Made by a program: the position numbers and the translations under genes. Shown here one piece after another: positions 8,053-17,646 of a stretch of DNA of 64,000 nt (the first letter of the stretch is position 1; each line of letters starts with the position of its first letter). The notes under the pieces were generated by a model. That model saw only the letters and a program-made list of their open reading frames with translations, searched no databases and was not told where the DNA came from. The DNA lies in assembly GCA_002436065.1 (NCBI GenBank), contig DIXP01000004.1:29552-93551 (forward strand). The letters run 5' to 3'. The DNA comes from Chloroflexi bacterium UBA6077. GTDB lineage: Bacteria > Chloroflexota > UBA6077.

Positions 8053-9165
8053 TTACCGGAGGAAGCGTTGGCGCAGGGGCTCGATGACGCGGAAGGGATC
8101 GGTGGTGGTGACGGGGCTGGCGAAGAGCTCCATGGCGCCGACGTCGCTGGTGCGGGCAGCGGGGTTGCCTCTGTCCACGATGCGGGTTACGTAGGGGAAT
8201 CCCGACCAGTCCTCGGGGGTCTGCGACAGGGGGGGCATGTAGATGGCGAGGTTGAAGCTGCTGACCCCTAGCTGGGTGAGCATGCAGTCCAGCACACGGT
8301 AGATGGCGCCGGCGAGGGAGCCGCTGAGGGAGAAGGAGATGAGCAGCACCTCCTTCTCCCTCACGGGTGTCAGGTTAACCAGCACCGAGACGCCCTGGTA
8401 GCTCAGGGCCAGCCCCAGGGCCTTGTGGACTCGCACCAAGTCGTCGAAGTAGTTGGTGCCGTTGAAGAGGCGATAGTTCAGAGCCGAGCGACGGAGGTGC
8501 TCCACCTTCGAGTAGTGCGCTCCCTGGGTGCTGGCGACCTGGGCGTGCCCGTGCACGATGGATGCGCCGCTCCTCCAGAGGGCATTCCACATAAAGAAGT
8601 AGTACTTGGCCTCAGGGTCTGCTTTCAGGGCTCTCTCAGCCCAGCGATACCCGACGTCCAGGTAGTCCCGGACGGCCAACTCCGAGATCTCCAACGGGTT
8701 GTGCTTGTCGAAGACCACCAGGCCATGGTAGGCATCGTACTTTGCGACGTTGCTGGCGGTGATGGAGTGCGCGCCCTCGATCCTGCCGAAGACATCCTCC
8801 GGCGTGCCCTCCAGAGGGTGGCAGAAGGGATCTCCCGCGCTCTGGGCTATCTCCTGGAGCAGATCTCCGGACCGGCGAGTCTCGACCGGGCGTGAGGCTC
8901 GCAGTTCGTTGAAGAGGGCCTCTTCCAGGGTCACCTGATTGGTGATCTTGACGATGGTCTGCCTCTCGACTGCCTCGAGCGAGCCGAAATGGCGGCGGAT
9001 CCAGTCGTGCATGGCTTCTGGAGGGTTGAGCCTTCCGATGGTGCGGTTCACCCGATAGATCCTATCGAACAGGTTCCGGGCACCCTTGGGAAGGGCGCTG
9101 GTTTGCTCTGGGAGGCGGACGACGGCGCGCTCTTCGGCGGACAGTCCCTCGGCCTTACGCTTCAA
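8053..9165 (-). CDS. HIT-superfamily / galactose-1-phosphate uridylyltransferase-like protein
   Basis: 370 residues from a TTG at 9165 that overlaps the stop of the upstream TPR gene (TTGA). The active-site-like motif SIVHGHAQVAS matches the HxHxQ pattern of the GalT branch of the HIT superfamily, in which the middle histidine is transiently nucleotidylated. A core with FDKHNPLEIS precedes it. It does not contain the full GalT zinc pattern that I would expect, so a generic nucleotidyl-transferase or hydrolase role is safer. Translational coupling implies a shared role with the TPR protein. Confidence 0.7.
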   Translation of the reverse strand: MKRKAEGLSAEERAVVRLPEQTSALPKGARNLFDRIYRVNRTIGRLNPPEAMHDWIRRHFGSLEAVERQTIVKITNQVTLEEALFNELRASRPVETRRSGDLLQEIAQSAGDPFCHPLEGTPEDVFGRIEGAHSITASNVAKYDAYHGLVVFDKHNPLEISELAVRDYLDVGYRWAERALKADPEAKYYFFMWNALWRSGASIVHGHAQVASTQGAHYSKVEHLRRSALNYRLFNGTNYFDDLVRVHKALGLALSYQGVSVLVNLTPVREKEVLLISFSLSGSLAGAIYRVLDCMLTQLGVSSFNLAIYMPPLSQTPEDWSGFPYVTRIVDRGNPAARTSDVGAMELFASPVTTTDPFRVIEPLRQRFLR

Positions 9166-10370
9166 CGAGTTGGTCCCTTCAGTGCCGCGGTTGGCGTCTT
9201 CTGTGCTTCGGCTTTCTTGACAGCCTCCAAGCCGTCTTGCGCTCCCTGCAACTTTGGGTCCAACTGGAGGGCTTTGGTGAACTCGTCGCTGGCCTCCTGG
9301 TAGCGCTTTTCGCTGAGGAAGCTCCAGCCAAGGGCGTGGCGATAGGAGGCCACCTTGGAGGGGGACTTTTCCTGCTCGATGGCGCGCTGGAAGTAGGGGA
9401 TCGCGTTGGCGTGGCGCTTCTGGGCGTAGTAGACCAGGGCCAGTTGTCCCAGGGCGCTGGCGTAGGTGGGGTCCAGTTCCACGGCAGTCTTGAGGTGCTG
9501 TTCGGCTTTGTCGTAGCTCTCCGAGCTGTAGTAGCAGCCGCCGATGGATGCAGGACCTCTTGGGTCCTTGGGGTCCAACTGGAATGCCTGTTGGTACCTC
9601 AGGATGGCGCTGTTGCAATCGCCCGCGGCCTTGAGGGCGTTGCCATACAGCAGGTGCAGGTAGGGCCGGTTGGGAGCCAGTTCGAGGGCGCGAGCGTATT
9701 CCCTGGAAGCGTCCTTGTACTGGGTGCGCATCTCGTGGATGTAGGCATTGACCCGTATCACGGCGACATCGTTGGAATTCAGGTCAATGGCCTTCTTGAT
9801 CTCCTCGTCGGCCTCCGCGAGCTTATACTTGTCGGCGTATGCCTCGGCCATGTGGGCATGGGCCTCGGCTAGTTTGGGGTTCAGCTCGATGGCCTTTCGG
9901 GCGTAGGTGAGGGCCTGTTCTGGGTCGTTGCTCCAGTCGCTGGCGACGGCCAGGAGGGAGTAAACCTCGGCGCTGTTGGGGGACAGTTGGGCGGCCTTCT
10001 GGGCCTTCTTGATGGCCTCGGCTGGGTCGCGGCGATAGGTGAGGATCCGCGCCCAGCCCAGGTAAGCGTCGAAGCTGTTGGGTTCCGCCTCGGTGGCCTG
10101 CAGGTATTCGGCCACAGCCTCCTCCAACTTGCCATCGGCCTCCAGGAGCGCGGCGGCTTCCAGGTGAGGCTTTGCACGGAGAGGGGTGGGAGTGGGGGCT
10201 GGGGTAGCGGTGGGAGTGGCCCCAATCTTGATGTCGGGGATCTTCAAGTCAAAGGAGAGGAAGGATAGGGCGCCAAGAACGGCGACGCCGGCAAAAGCCC
10301 CGAGAAGGAAGGTACCTATGCTTCGAGAACGCCCACTGTTGAGCATCATCTCGGCGTTGGCTCCTATCAA
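9162..10370 (-). CDS. Membrane-anchored tetratricopeptide-repeat protein
   Basis: 402 residues. One N-terminal membrane segment (about 18-42, GTFLLGAFAGVAVLGALSFL) is followed by a Thr/Pro stalk (ATPTATPAPTPTP, about 51-63). Then come roughly nine TPR motifs to the C-terminus (for example AEAYADKYKLAEADEEIKKA, ALGQLALVYYAQKRHANAIP). It is likely a protein-interaction scaffold facing outside the membrane. It ends inside the start codon of the GalT-like gene. Confidence 0.85.
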   Translation of the reverse strand: MIGANAEMMLNSGRSRSIGTFLLGAFAGVAVLGALSFLSFDLKIPDIKIGATPTATPAPTPTPLRAKPHLEAAALLEADGKLEEAVAEYLQATEAEPNSFDAYLGWARILTYRRDPAEAIKKAQKAAQLSPNSAEVYSLLAVASDWSNDPEQALTYARKAIELNPKLAEAHAHMAEAYADKYKLAEADEEIKKAIDLNSNDVAVIRVNAYIHEMRTQYKDASREYARALELAPNRPYLHLLYGNALKAAGDCNSAILRYQQAFQLDPKDPRGPASIGGCYYSSESYDKAEQHLKTAVELDPTYASALGQLALVYYAQKRHANAIPYFQRAIEQEKSPSKVASYRHALGWSFLSEKRYQEASDEFTKALQLDPKLQGAQDGLEAVKKAEAQKTPTAALKGPTR

Positions 10371-10484
10371 TGCTGTTGTAGGACTGTGGCCTTCCCAGAG
10401 GGGAACTATGGCAAAGACGCGCTATTCTGCCCATTGTACTAGGACAGTGAGGCGCCGTCCAGTCCCGTTGTGCATGTTGTTCAA

Positions 10485-10513
10485 TTGAAGAAGAAGCAGT
10501 CACATGATAGAAT
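10485..10513 (+). promoter_or_regulatory. Sigma70-like promoter for the winged-helix gene
   Basis: TTGAAG at 10485-10490, a 17-nt spacer and TAGAAT at 10508-10513, about 68 nt before the ATG at 10581. It lies in the divergent gap between this gene and the TPR gene. Confidence 0.4.
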
Positions 10514-10580
10514 GCGCCACGGCGAGCAACAAGGATATAGGGCTGGCACCACATTTAGGGGTGCTGGCAAGGGCCAAAAC

Positions 10581-11036
10581 ATGTCCATTATTCTCGATCA
10601 CTCGTTCCCCGAAGGGTGGGTTGGAGGAGATATGGCTGCTTGGGAGAAGGCTGACTCGGCCGTCAACTTTGGGGAGGAGTTGCGGGCAGCCATAGACGCC
10701 GTCGATCCGGACCTGCACCAGTTCTTCACTGTGGTGGTGAATAGCTTCATCCGTTTGGAGATGGTGCTGCACTTCAGGCGTTCCCAGGAGGCGGAGCTGT
10801 CGGCGGGGGACATCGCGCGGGAGCTGGGATGGCCCGCCGATCGTGTGCTGGAGGAGTTGGGGTATCTGGAAGGCAGTGGGATCCTGGAGAAGTGCGAAGG
10901 GTTGGATGAGAAGTTTCGGCTGTCCGACGATCCCCGGGTTGCGGACCTGATCAACAAGTTCAGCTTCCTGTATGCCAATCGGAGTTCGCGGCTGCTGATC
11001 CTGGGGCACCTCCTGAAGGAGGGCCGGCGGCTGTAG
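10581..11036 (+). CDS. Small winged-helix-like protein
   Basis: 151 residues from ATG 10581. The middle (about residues 45-115) reads as a helix-turn-helix/winged-helix module: LSAGDIARELGWPADRVLEE then LGYLEGSGILEKCE. This arrangement is typical of MarR-like or DprA-type winged helices. No sensor domain seen. It could be a transcription regulator, possibly of the divergent TPR-GalT pair. The ORF is open further upstream but a better start is not evident. Followed by a strong terminator. Confidence 0.6.
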   Translation: MSIILDHSFPEGWVGGDMAAWEKADSAVNFGEELRAAIDAVDPDLHQFFTVVVNSFIRLEMVLHFRRSQEAELSAGDIARELGWPADRVLEELGYLEGSGILEKCEGLDEKFRLSDDPRVADLINKFSFLYANRSSRLLILGHLLKEGRRL

Positions 11037-11060
11037 GGGGGTGCTGACCCCCTTACCCTG

Positions 11061-11092
11061 CCCCTTCCCCCATACAGGGGGAAGGGGTTTTT
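11061..11092 (+). terminator. Intrinsic terminator
   Basis: An 11-bp perfect stem (CCCCTTCCCCC at 11061-11071 with GGGGGAAGGGG at 11077-11087), a 5-nt loop and a run of five T. It sits 24 nt after the stop of the winged-helix gene. Confidence 0.8.
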
Positions 11093-11099
11093 CGTTGCC

Positions 11100-11180
11100 G
11101 GGACGGACCCCCACCCCCCGGCCCCCTCCCCCGCGGGGAGAGGGGGGAAGGACGGCCCCCACGGGGGGAGGGGGGGTAGG
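11100..11180. repeat. CCCTCTCC/GGGGAGAGG-type intergenic repeat
   Basis: GC-rich direct and inverted runs (CCCCACCCCCCGGCCCCCTC, then GCGGGGAGAGGGGGG and GGGGGGAGGGGGGG) similar in style to 1-90. They fill the space between the terminator and the convergent glycoside hydrolase gene. Confidence 0.5.
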
Positions 11181-11182
11181 GA

Positions 11183-13297
11183 TTATGGGGTGACCTCCAT
11201 GGTGAGGGGGACTTGGGAGGTGATTCCGCCGCCGGTGGCTTCGAGGAAGACCTCGTCCACGTAGAGGCCGGGCTTGAGGGAGGTGTCGCTGTGGATCGTG
11301 ATGCTTACCCTGTCGCCGGGGAAGGCGGTGGGGGGCATCTCGACCCTGGTGCCCTTGGGCAGGTTCTTAACGGATAGTTGCAGATCAGAGTTGAAGCCCT
11401 CTATGGCGCGCAGCCGCAGGGTGTAGCGGGCAGTCTCGCCGGGCCTGAACTTGAAGGAGGCAGGGTCCAGGGTAAGATCGATGCCTGGCGGCGGGGCGAG
11501 GTCCGGGTCGCCGAGTCGCGGCTCCTCCACTGGGGCGTTCGCCGGGACGCCGTTCTCCACCAATAGGAAGGTGCGCCCGCCGATGTAGTGGTAGCCCGCG
11601 GGGTCGAAGGGGCCGCGGATGGCGGACCCGGGCAGGTTGACGACGTACCAGCCCTTCTTCTCGACCAGGGGTTGCTGCTGGCCCAGTTTGTCGATCAGGG
11701 TGGCGCCGGAGCCGCGCTTGGGTATACGGACGGTGAGGTCGGCGTCGGTGGCGTTCCAGAGCACGGTCACCCGCCGGCCGTCGGGGTGGTCGAATGCGAC
11801 TTGGTAGAGCTGCCAGTTGGGATAGTAGGAGTTGGGATCCTGGGGCCAGGGGGTGCCGAAGGGTTGGGTGTCCCGCTCCAGCGGCACGAAGGTAGCCTTG
11901 CGCGCCCCTTTGATCAGGTTGGCGACGGTCTTGAATGCCTGGAAGGCGGGCCTGGGATAGCCGTCGTCCCGCATCAGCCCCCAGACCTCCTGCTCTCGCC
12001 AGATGCCGCCGTCGGTCAACCGATACCAGCCGACCCTCTGGTAGCCCGCGGCCGCGGCGATGGCCAGGCACTGGGCGACGTAGTCACCCTGGACGGTGAG
12101 TGTGACCCGCTGTCCGTCGGGGGGCTTGGGGGTGGCGGGGTCGTCGTAGGGCATGGCATTGGTCTCGGTGAGCCAGATCGGCTTATCTATCCCCTTGTCC
12201 TTCATCGCCTGCTTAATCTCAGTGTAGATCCGGAGCAGGTCGTCGGGGGCGCGGTAGATGTTGAAGGCGGCGACGTCGAAGAAGAGGTTGTTGGCCCTGG
12301 CCTCGGGGTCGGCGGCGGCCAGGTTGAGGATTCGCTTGAAGAAGGGCTGCCTGCCCATGTTGATGTCCACCCAGTAGGAGGTGGCGCCGAAGATGACGAC
12401 GGCGTTGGGGTTGGCGGCCTTGATCGCCTGGTAGGCCCGCTTGAGCAGCAGGTAGTACTCCTCGTCGGAGCCGTACCAGGTGGCGGATTGGCCGGCCCCT
12501 CTGTCGCCGGGCTTGAACTCGGGCTCGTTCCAGATGACGAATCGGTCGATGCGTCCCTTGTAGTGGGAGGCGAGGCGGCCGGCGAACTGGGCGAAGTAGT
12601 TGTTGGGGTCGCTCGCGGGGAGGGCGAGGTTCTTCGGGACGGAGCGCTGGCCGTGGGCGGGGTTCTGGGCGGCCCAGGGTGGGGTGAACTGCAGGACGCC
12701 CACGACGTCCCAGCCTCGGCCCTGGAGCATGCTCAGGATCTCCGGAGAGAAGTAGGAATCGGCCTGCCAGTCGCCTGGGCCGTTAGGTTGGATGCCCTGC
12801 CAGGAGAGTATGATCCTGTCCCAATCGATCCCCAGTTGGGTCGAGGCGTCGTTTCGGAATGCCTCGGCGACGCCGAAGCGGGGCGCGCCGTTGGATTGCG
12901 CGGCAGCCGGGCTGAGTTGGGTGGTGGGATGGTAGGCGATGGATTGGGAAGCAGCGGGTGGAGCGGAGCCGCCGCAGTCCGATGTCTCCCAGGGGAAGCG
13001 CTGGTCGTTGGGGCGGGACTGGACGCCCAGGGGGCCGTTGATCCAGGTGGTGGCGCCGTCGGTGAATGCCGTCCAGTTGTCACACTTTCTCCAGACCATC
13101 AGCCCGGTGGTGGTCCGTTGCAGGGAGTCGCCGTTGGACCCCCAGTGCTCGTCCTCCAGGGGTTGGCCGACCACGTCTGGGATCTGGTCGGCCAGGGCCT
13201 TGAAGCCGAGCTTGAACTGGGGCGCCGGCTGGGCGTGCGCGACGAGGGGGCAGACGATGAGCGCCAGGAGCAGGATACCCAGGGACAAGCGTTTCAT
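11183..13297 (-). CDS. Secreted glycoside hydrolase, clan GH-A type
   Basis: 704 residues from ATG 13297 (GGAGGTATGGT upstream). A signal peptide is clear: KRLSLGILLLALIVCPLVAHAQ. The (beta/alpha)8 domain carries FVIWNEPEFKPGD (general acid/base Glu after Asn) and PIWLTETNAMPYD (nucleophile Glu), as in GH39/GH5/GH42-type enzymes. A C-terminal beta-sandwich region (about 600-704, PGETARYTLRLRAIEGF) may bind sugar or wall. It probably cleaves an extracellular beta-linked polysaccharide or xyloside; family assignment needs a profile search. Confidence 0.8.
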   Translation of the reverse strand: MKRLSLGILLLALIVCPLVAHAQPAPQFKLGFKALADQIPDVVGQPLEDEHWGSNGDSLQRTTTGLMVWRKCDNWTAFTDGATTWINGPLGVQSRPNDQRFPWETSDCGGSAPPAASQSIAYHPTTQLSPAAAQSNGAPRFGVAEAFRNDASTQLGIDWDRIILSWQGIQPNGPGDWQADSYFSPEILSMLQGRGWDVVGVLQFTPPWAAQNPAHGQRSVPKNLALPASDPNNYFAQFAGRLASHYKGRIDRFVIWNEPEFKPGDRGAGQSATWYGSDEEYYLLLKRAYQAIKAANPNAVVIFGATSYWVDINMGRQPFFKRILNLAAADPEARANNLFFDVAAFNIYRAPDDLLRIYTEIKQAMKDKGIDKPIWLTETNAMPYDDPATPKPPDGQRVTLTVQGDYVAQCLAIAAAAGYQRVGWYRLTDGGIWREQEVWGLMRDDGYPRPAFQAFKTVANLIKGARKATFVPLERDTQPFGTPWPQDPNSYYPNWQLYQVAFDHPDGRRVTVLWNATDADLTVRIPKRGSGATLIDKLGQQQPLVEKKGWYVVNLPGSAIRGPFDPAGYHYIGGRTFLLVENGVPANAPVEEPRLGDPDLAPPPGIDLTLDPASFKFRPGETARYTLRLRAIEGFNSDLQLSVKNLPKGTRVEMPPTAFPGDRVSITIHSDTSLKPGLYVDEVFLEATGGGITSQVPLTMEVTP

Positions 13298-14335
13298 ACC
13301 ATACCTCCATCCATCGGTGGAGCGCGACGTGAGGTTGTGGGTGTTCGAGGGATCGTGCGGCGCGGAGATCAGGGACCGGGGTCGCGGGGGTTGCCGCTTA
13401 CCCGGTGTCAATCTATGGGCACTGAAGCATCGTAATGGAAGAGCGCGGCCGGCGCAAGGGTCTGAATGTGCCATCAGACCGTCGCAGGTGCCTTGACAAA
13501 GGGTTGGTGCGGCTATACCATTCCTTTCCGGATGCTGATGTTGGTATCCGCATTGTGAAAGGTGAGGAGTGCCTGAAGGATAGGGATCTCCCTGAGATGG
13601 CGCTCTTTTGTTTCTCCAGCGGTGCCGCAGGAGCGAAGTGGCTTCTGAGACGTCAGCCTAACGCTGCGGGAGTAGGGCAAGAGCGGCTGGGCGGGGTGCT
13701 TGAGGTGGCGATTCAGGACCTAGCAGGCCGGCCCGGCGATCGGGCGGCTGTCGCTGCCCGGCACCGAGGGCTGGCCATCAGGCTGGCCCCTTTTTGCTGT
13801 ACTGCGGGTTCGTGGTTCCTGATGGCCAGGTTGGGAGAAACGTTACCGGTGCGGGCACATCGCAATGGCCCGCGACTCAAAGGGGAGTTGCATCCCAAAG
13901 AAGGGATTGTCCAGAGTCGGAAGGGAAGCTTCTTGGCTGTCGGGGCGACAGCCAAGACCTCGTTGGCCCCTTGTGGCATCGAAGGTTCGTTGGGGTATTT
14001 GGCGTAATACCGCTGAAGGATGAGTCCATGTTGGACGACGGCTCCACAGCGGCGGCGGCCTCTGGCTGCGCCAGGGTCTCTGGAGATCTCCTCAATGCCC
14101 TCGATCACAGCTACCCCGTGGCTGCAAAATCCGGCTCACGGCGGTTCCCTCCACCCCCGACCCTAACGATCCTATTGGAAATGGCCCTTTCTCTTGGCGG
14201 GCAGCTGGGTGATTTGCCTAGCGAGTTCGCCGCGATTCGGCCCGTCGGAGGTGCGGATCTGCTCTGTGGCCATGGCAAGGCCAGCTATCGGATCTCTATG
14301 ACCTGGGTTCGTCAGGAAAGTAGGAGGGGCGCATC
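13298..14335. other. 1-kb gene-free leader upstream of the hydrogenase operon
   Basis: Frames of up to 190 codons exist on the plus strand, but none resembles a protein family and none has a good ribosome site. Two clear inverted repeats occur. CTGGCCATCAGG at 13771-13782 pairs with CCTGATGGCCAG at 13818-13829 (12 bp). TTGGCTGTC at 13933-13941 pairs with GACAGCCAA at 13947-13955 (9 bp, 5-nt loop). It may be a long 5' UTR or hold an unrecognised RNA. Confidence 0.4.
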
Positions 14336-16264
14336 ATGGAACCATTAGCACAGTTGGTGGCGGTAGCGGTCCTGCTGCCGTTGCTTGGTGCTCTGGTCTG
14401 CTACTTTGTCAGGAACAGCGCAGTCCGTGTCTTCACGGTGGTGGTTACCTCCGTGGCCCTGATGGTGGCGTCGCTGCTGATGCTGCAGAACGGGCCTTTC
14501 GAGTACACTCCTCCGGCTGTGGCGGGGATGGAGTGGAACACCATCATCGCCGTGGCCGATTTCGCCCTACTGATCGTCTTCCTGGGGATTGGCCTGTACC
14601 TGCGCAACGTCCTGGTGACCATCCTGGCCCTCGCGCAGGGGGCGATCATCGGGTGGTTCGAGTTCTTCTCCGGAGCCCACCCTGAGGCGGCTCCGGCCCT
14701 CTACGTGGATCAGCTGGCCATCATCATGGCGCTGGTCATCTCCATCATCGGTTCCCTCATCGCGATCTACGGTCTCCAGTATATGGTCGACCACGAGGAG
14801 CACAAGCATTTGCAGAAGAGCCGCCAGCCGCGGTTCTTTTTTTGGATCGTGCTTTTCCTGGGCGCGATGAACGCCCTGGTGTTCTCCAACAGCCTGCTGT
14901 GGGTCTATTTTTTTTGGGAGATCACAACCCTCTGCTCCTTCATGCTGATCCGGCACGACCTGACCGAGGAGTCGATAGCCAATGCCACAAGGGCGCTGTG
15001 GATGAACTCCCTCGGTGGGGTGGCGTTCGCGGGTGGGATCGTGCTGATGTACGAGCGAGCGCACACACTCTCGCTGGAGGAGCTGATCAGCAATGGTGCC
15101 CAGCCCGAGATCGTGATGCTGCCGCTGGCGCTGCTGGTGTTCGCCGGGTTCACGAAGTCGGCCCAGATGCCGTTCCAGAGTTGGCTGCTCGGGGCGATGG
15201 TGGCCCCCACTCCGGTCTCCGCCCTGCTCCACTCCAGCACCATGGTGAAGGCCGGTGTGTATCTGGTGGTGCGACTCGCGCCCGCCTACGTCGATACCAG
15301 TCTGAGCACCCTGGTGGCGCTGACCGGGGCCTTCACCTTCGTGCTGACGGCGTTGTTGGCGGTGAGCCAGAGCAACGCGAAGCGGATACTGGCCTACTCG
15401 ACCATTTCCAATTTGGGGTTGATAATCGTCTGTGCAGGGCTAAACACGCCGCTGGCGATCAGCGCGGCGATCCTGCTGATAGTGTTCCACGCGATCTCCA
15501 AGGCGCTGCTGTTCCTCTGCGCCGGCACGATCGAGCACAAGATCTGGAGCCGGGACGTGGAGGACATGGAGGGGTTGATAGTCCGCTACCCGATGCTGAC
15601 CGTCATCACGGTGATCGGCATCGTCTCCATGGTGCTGCCCCCCTTCGCAGTGCTGATCAGCAAGTGGGCCGCCATCGAGGCGTCGGTGCACATGCCCTGG
15701 ATCACCCTGATGCTGGTGATTGGCAGCGCCGCTACGGTGGTGTTCTGGGTGAAGTGGATCGGCAAGCTGTTGGCCGCACCCCCGCGGGGTGTCGGCAACG
15801 GTATCGAGAAGCTCGAGGTGTTCTACGCCACGCCGCTCGTGGTGCTGGCGGGTGCGGCCGTCGCGCTGAGCGTGGCCGTGGCGCCGGTGGTAGAGCTGAT
15901 CATCCAGTACGCCGTGGTGCCCTACTACAAGACGGCGGGGCTGTCGGCGGCCGGCTCCGACGTCAGCACTGGGATTGGCTTCGCGGTGGTGTGGCCACTC
16001 TTCCTGGTGCTGCTGCTGGTAATAGTGCCGGCCTACCTCTTCATGCGGGTGAAGCCCGAGCAGTTGAGGCCCGTCTACATGGGCGGTGAGAATATGAGCG
16101 ACTACTCCTCCACGGAGTTTCGTACCCTGCAGGACAGACCGGAGCCGTCTGTGAGCGGCGGGTACTACTACGAGAAGGCTCTGGGGGAGAACAGCCTGAA
16201 CAGATGGGCGAACCCGCTAGCCATCGTGCTGCTGGTCGCCCTGGTGGGGGTGGTGCTCCGATGA
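14336..16264 (+). CDS. echA: Ech-type hydrogenase subunit A (antiporter-like membrane subunit)
   Basis: 642 residues with about 14-16 hydrophobic helices. The NuoL/MrpA-type proton-translocating core is visible: MVDHEEHKHLQKSRQPRFFF, then MPFQSWLLGAMVAPTPVSAL followed by LHSSTMVKAGVYLVVRLAP and RILAYSTISNLGLI. It is first in a six-gene set in the order of echABCDEF. In group 4 hydrogenases this subunit pumps ions driven by electron flow from ferredoxin to protons. The start ATG is preceded by TAGGAGGGGC. It ends in an ATGA overlap with echB. Confidence 0.88.
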   Translation: MEPLAQLVAVAVLLPLLGALVCYFVRNSAVRVFTVVVTSVALMVASLLMLQNGPFEYTPPAVAGMEWNTIIAVADFALLIVFLGIGLYLRNVLVTILALAQGAIIGWFEFFSGAHPEAAPALYVDQLAIIMALVISIIGSLIAIYGLQYMVDHEEHKHLQKSRQPRFFFWIVLFLGAMNALVFSNSLLWVYFFWEITTLCSFMLIRHDLTEESIANATRALWMNSLGGVAFAGGIVLMYERAHTLSLEELISNGAQPEIVMLPLALLVFAGFTKSAQMPFQSWLLGAMVAPTPVSALLHSSTMVKAGVYLVVRLAPAYVDTSLSTLVALTGAFTFVLTALLAVSQSNAKRILAYSTISNLGLIIVCAGLNTPLAISAAILLIVFHAISKALLFLCAGTIEHKIWSRDVEDMEGLIVRYPMLTVITVIGIVSMVLPPFAVLISKWAAIEASVHMPWITLMLVIGSAATVVFWVKWIGKLLAAPPRGVGNGIEKLEVFYATPLVVLAGAAVALSVAVAPVVELIIQYAVVPYYKTAGLSAAGSDVSTGIGFAVVWPLFLVLLLVIVPAYLFMRVKPEQLRPVYMGGENMSDYSSTEFRTLQDRPEPSVSGGYYYEKALGENSLNRWANPLAIVLLVALVGVVLR

Positions 16265-17121
16265 TGGATCCTATGGCGGTATTGACCGTTGTGGCGACGA
16301 TAGCGTTGGGACCCTTCGTGGGCGGCTTCCTCTTCGGAATCGATCGGAAGCTGACGGCGCGGCTGCAGGGGCGGTACGGCCCGCCGATAATGCAGCCCTT
16401 CTACGACTTCATCAAGCTGTGGAGCAAGAGCCGGATATCGGTGAACCAGTCGCAGATGATGTACGTGTACGGGTATCTGCTGTTCACATTGGCGGCGCTC
16501 TGCCTGCTGATGCTGCAGCAGGACCTGCTGATGATCATCTTCGTGCTGGCGTTTGGCGGCGTGTCGCTGATCATGGGGGCCTTTTCGGTGAAGTCTCCCT
16601 ACTCGCAGATTGGGGCACAGCGCGAGATTCTGCAGATGGTGGCGTACGAACCGGTGCTGATGCTGGCGGCCGTGGCTATCTACCTGAAGACCGGCAGCTT
16701 CATGATAACCGAGGTGTTCGAGCAGTCGCAGCCGCTGCTGGTGTCGCTGCCGTTGATCTTCGTTGCGCTTTTGATTATACTAACAATAAAAATGCGGAAG
16801 TCTCCGTTCGACATCTCCGCCTCCGCCCATGCTCACCAGGAGATCGTGCGCGGGATCTACACCGAGTACTCTGGGCCCTACCTGGCTCTGGTGGAGCTTA
16901 CTCACTGGTACGAATTGCTGCTGGTGCTAGGGATCATCGCTCTCTTCTGGGCGACACAGCTGTGGGTGGGCCTGGCGATCGCCCTGGGGGCCTTCTTGCT
17001 GGAGATCGTGGTCGACAACGTCGAGGCCCGCATGACCTGGCCATGGATGATCAAGTTCGTGTGGACGACCGGCCTCAGCCTATGCGTGCTGAACATCGCG
17101 GCGATCTATCTAATCAAGTGA
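16261..17121 (+). CDS. echB: Ech-type hydrogenase subunit B (NuoH/HycD-like)
   Basis: 286 residues from ATG 16261, overlapping the echA stop by 4 nt. Eight or so membrane helices. The family loops are present: DRKLTARLQGRYGPP near the start, YSQIGAQREILQMVAYEP in the middle, and KSPFDISASAHAHQEIVRGI followed by TEYSGPY. This subunit docks the soluble hydrogenase arm to the membrane and forms the junction with the ion channel. Confidence 0.9.
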   Translation: MMDPMAVLTVVATIALGPFVGGFLFGIDRKLTARLQGRYGPPIMQPFYDFIKLWSKSRISVNQSQMMYVYGYLLFTLAALCLLMLQQDLLMIIFVLAFGGVSLIMGAFSVKSPYSQIGAQREILQMVAYEPVLMLAAVAIYLKTGSFMITEVFEQSQPLLVSLPLIFVALLIILTIKMRKSPFDISASAHAHQEIVRGIYTEYSGPYLALVELTHWYELLLVLGIIALFWATQLWVGLAIALGAFLLEIVVDNVEARMTWPWMIKFVWTTGLSLCVLNIAAIYLIK

Positions 17122-17202
17122 TGAGTAATGAGTGCTGAGTGCTGAGATGGTAGCACCAGTGGCTCAGTACTTAGTACGCAGTACTCAGTACCGGAGGAAG
17201 GG

Positions 17203-17646
17203 ATGGGACTGGTAGATACAGCCCGAATGAAATCGCCCTGGATCCTGCACTACGACTGTGGTAGCTGCAACGGGTGCGACATAGAAATACTGGCCTGCCT
17301 CACGCCGCTGTACGACGTGGAGCGGTTCGGCATGGTGAACGTGGGGAACCCGAAGCACGCCGACGTGCTGGTGGTGACGGGGCCGGCCAACCGACGGAAC
17401 CAGCGGGTGCTGCGCAACCTGTACGAGCAGATGCCCGAACCGAAGGCGGTTATCGCGGTGGGCACCTGCGCCTGCACGGGGGGAGTGTTCCACAACTGCT
17501 ACAACGTCCTGGGCGGGGTGGACAAGGTGATTCCGGTGGACGTCTACGTGCCGGGCTGCTGCGTCAAGCCCGAGGCGATTATAGATGGCGTGGTGTTGGC
17601 GCTCGCCAAGTTCGAGGGCAAGAAGGACAAGGAGGCGGGCAAGTGA
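17203..17646 (+). CDS. echC: Ech-type hydrogenase small subunit (NuoB-like)
   Basis: 147 residues from ATG 17203 (GGAGGAAGGG site). It holds the proximal [4Fe-4S] cluster ligand set: DCGSCNGCD (C19, C22, C25), GTCACTGG (C89) and VPGCCVKPEA (C119). It passes electrons between the ferredoxin subunit and the NiFe site. The 81-nt gap before it contains a diverged GAGTGCTGAGTGCTGAG / CAGTACTCAGTAC repeat. Its stop overlaps the GTG start of echD. Confidence 0.9.
   Translation: MGLVDTARMKSPWILHYDCGSCNGCDIEILACLTPLYDVERFGMVNVGNPKHADVLVVTGPANRRNQRVLRNLYEQMPEPKAVIAVGTCACTGGVFHNCYNVLGGVDKVIPVDVYVPGCCVKPEAIIDGVVLALAKFEGKKDKEAGK

Noticed and set aside
11588..13435. 615-codon plus-strand frame opposite the glycoside hydrolase
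   Set aside because: Val/Gly-rich antisense shadow; the minus-strand gene has a signal peptide and catalytic motifs.
13771..13829. Candidate nickel or cobalamin riboswitch before the hydrogenase operon
   Set aside because: Only a simple inverted repeat is visible; none of the conserved loop sequences of those riboswitches could be recognised.
13435..14007. 190-codon open frame on the plus strand upstream of echA
   Set aside because: No family resemblance, poor ribosome site, irregular composition; a second overlapping frame is equally long, as expected by chance at high GC.
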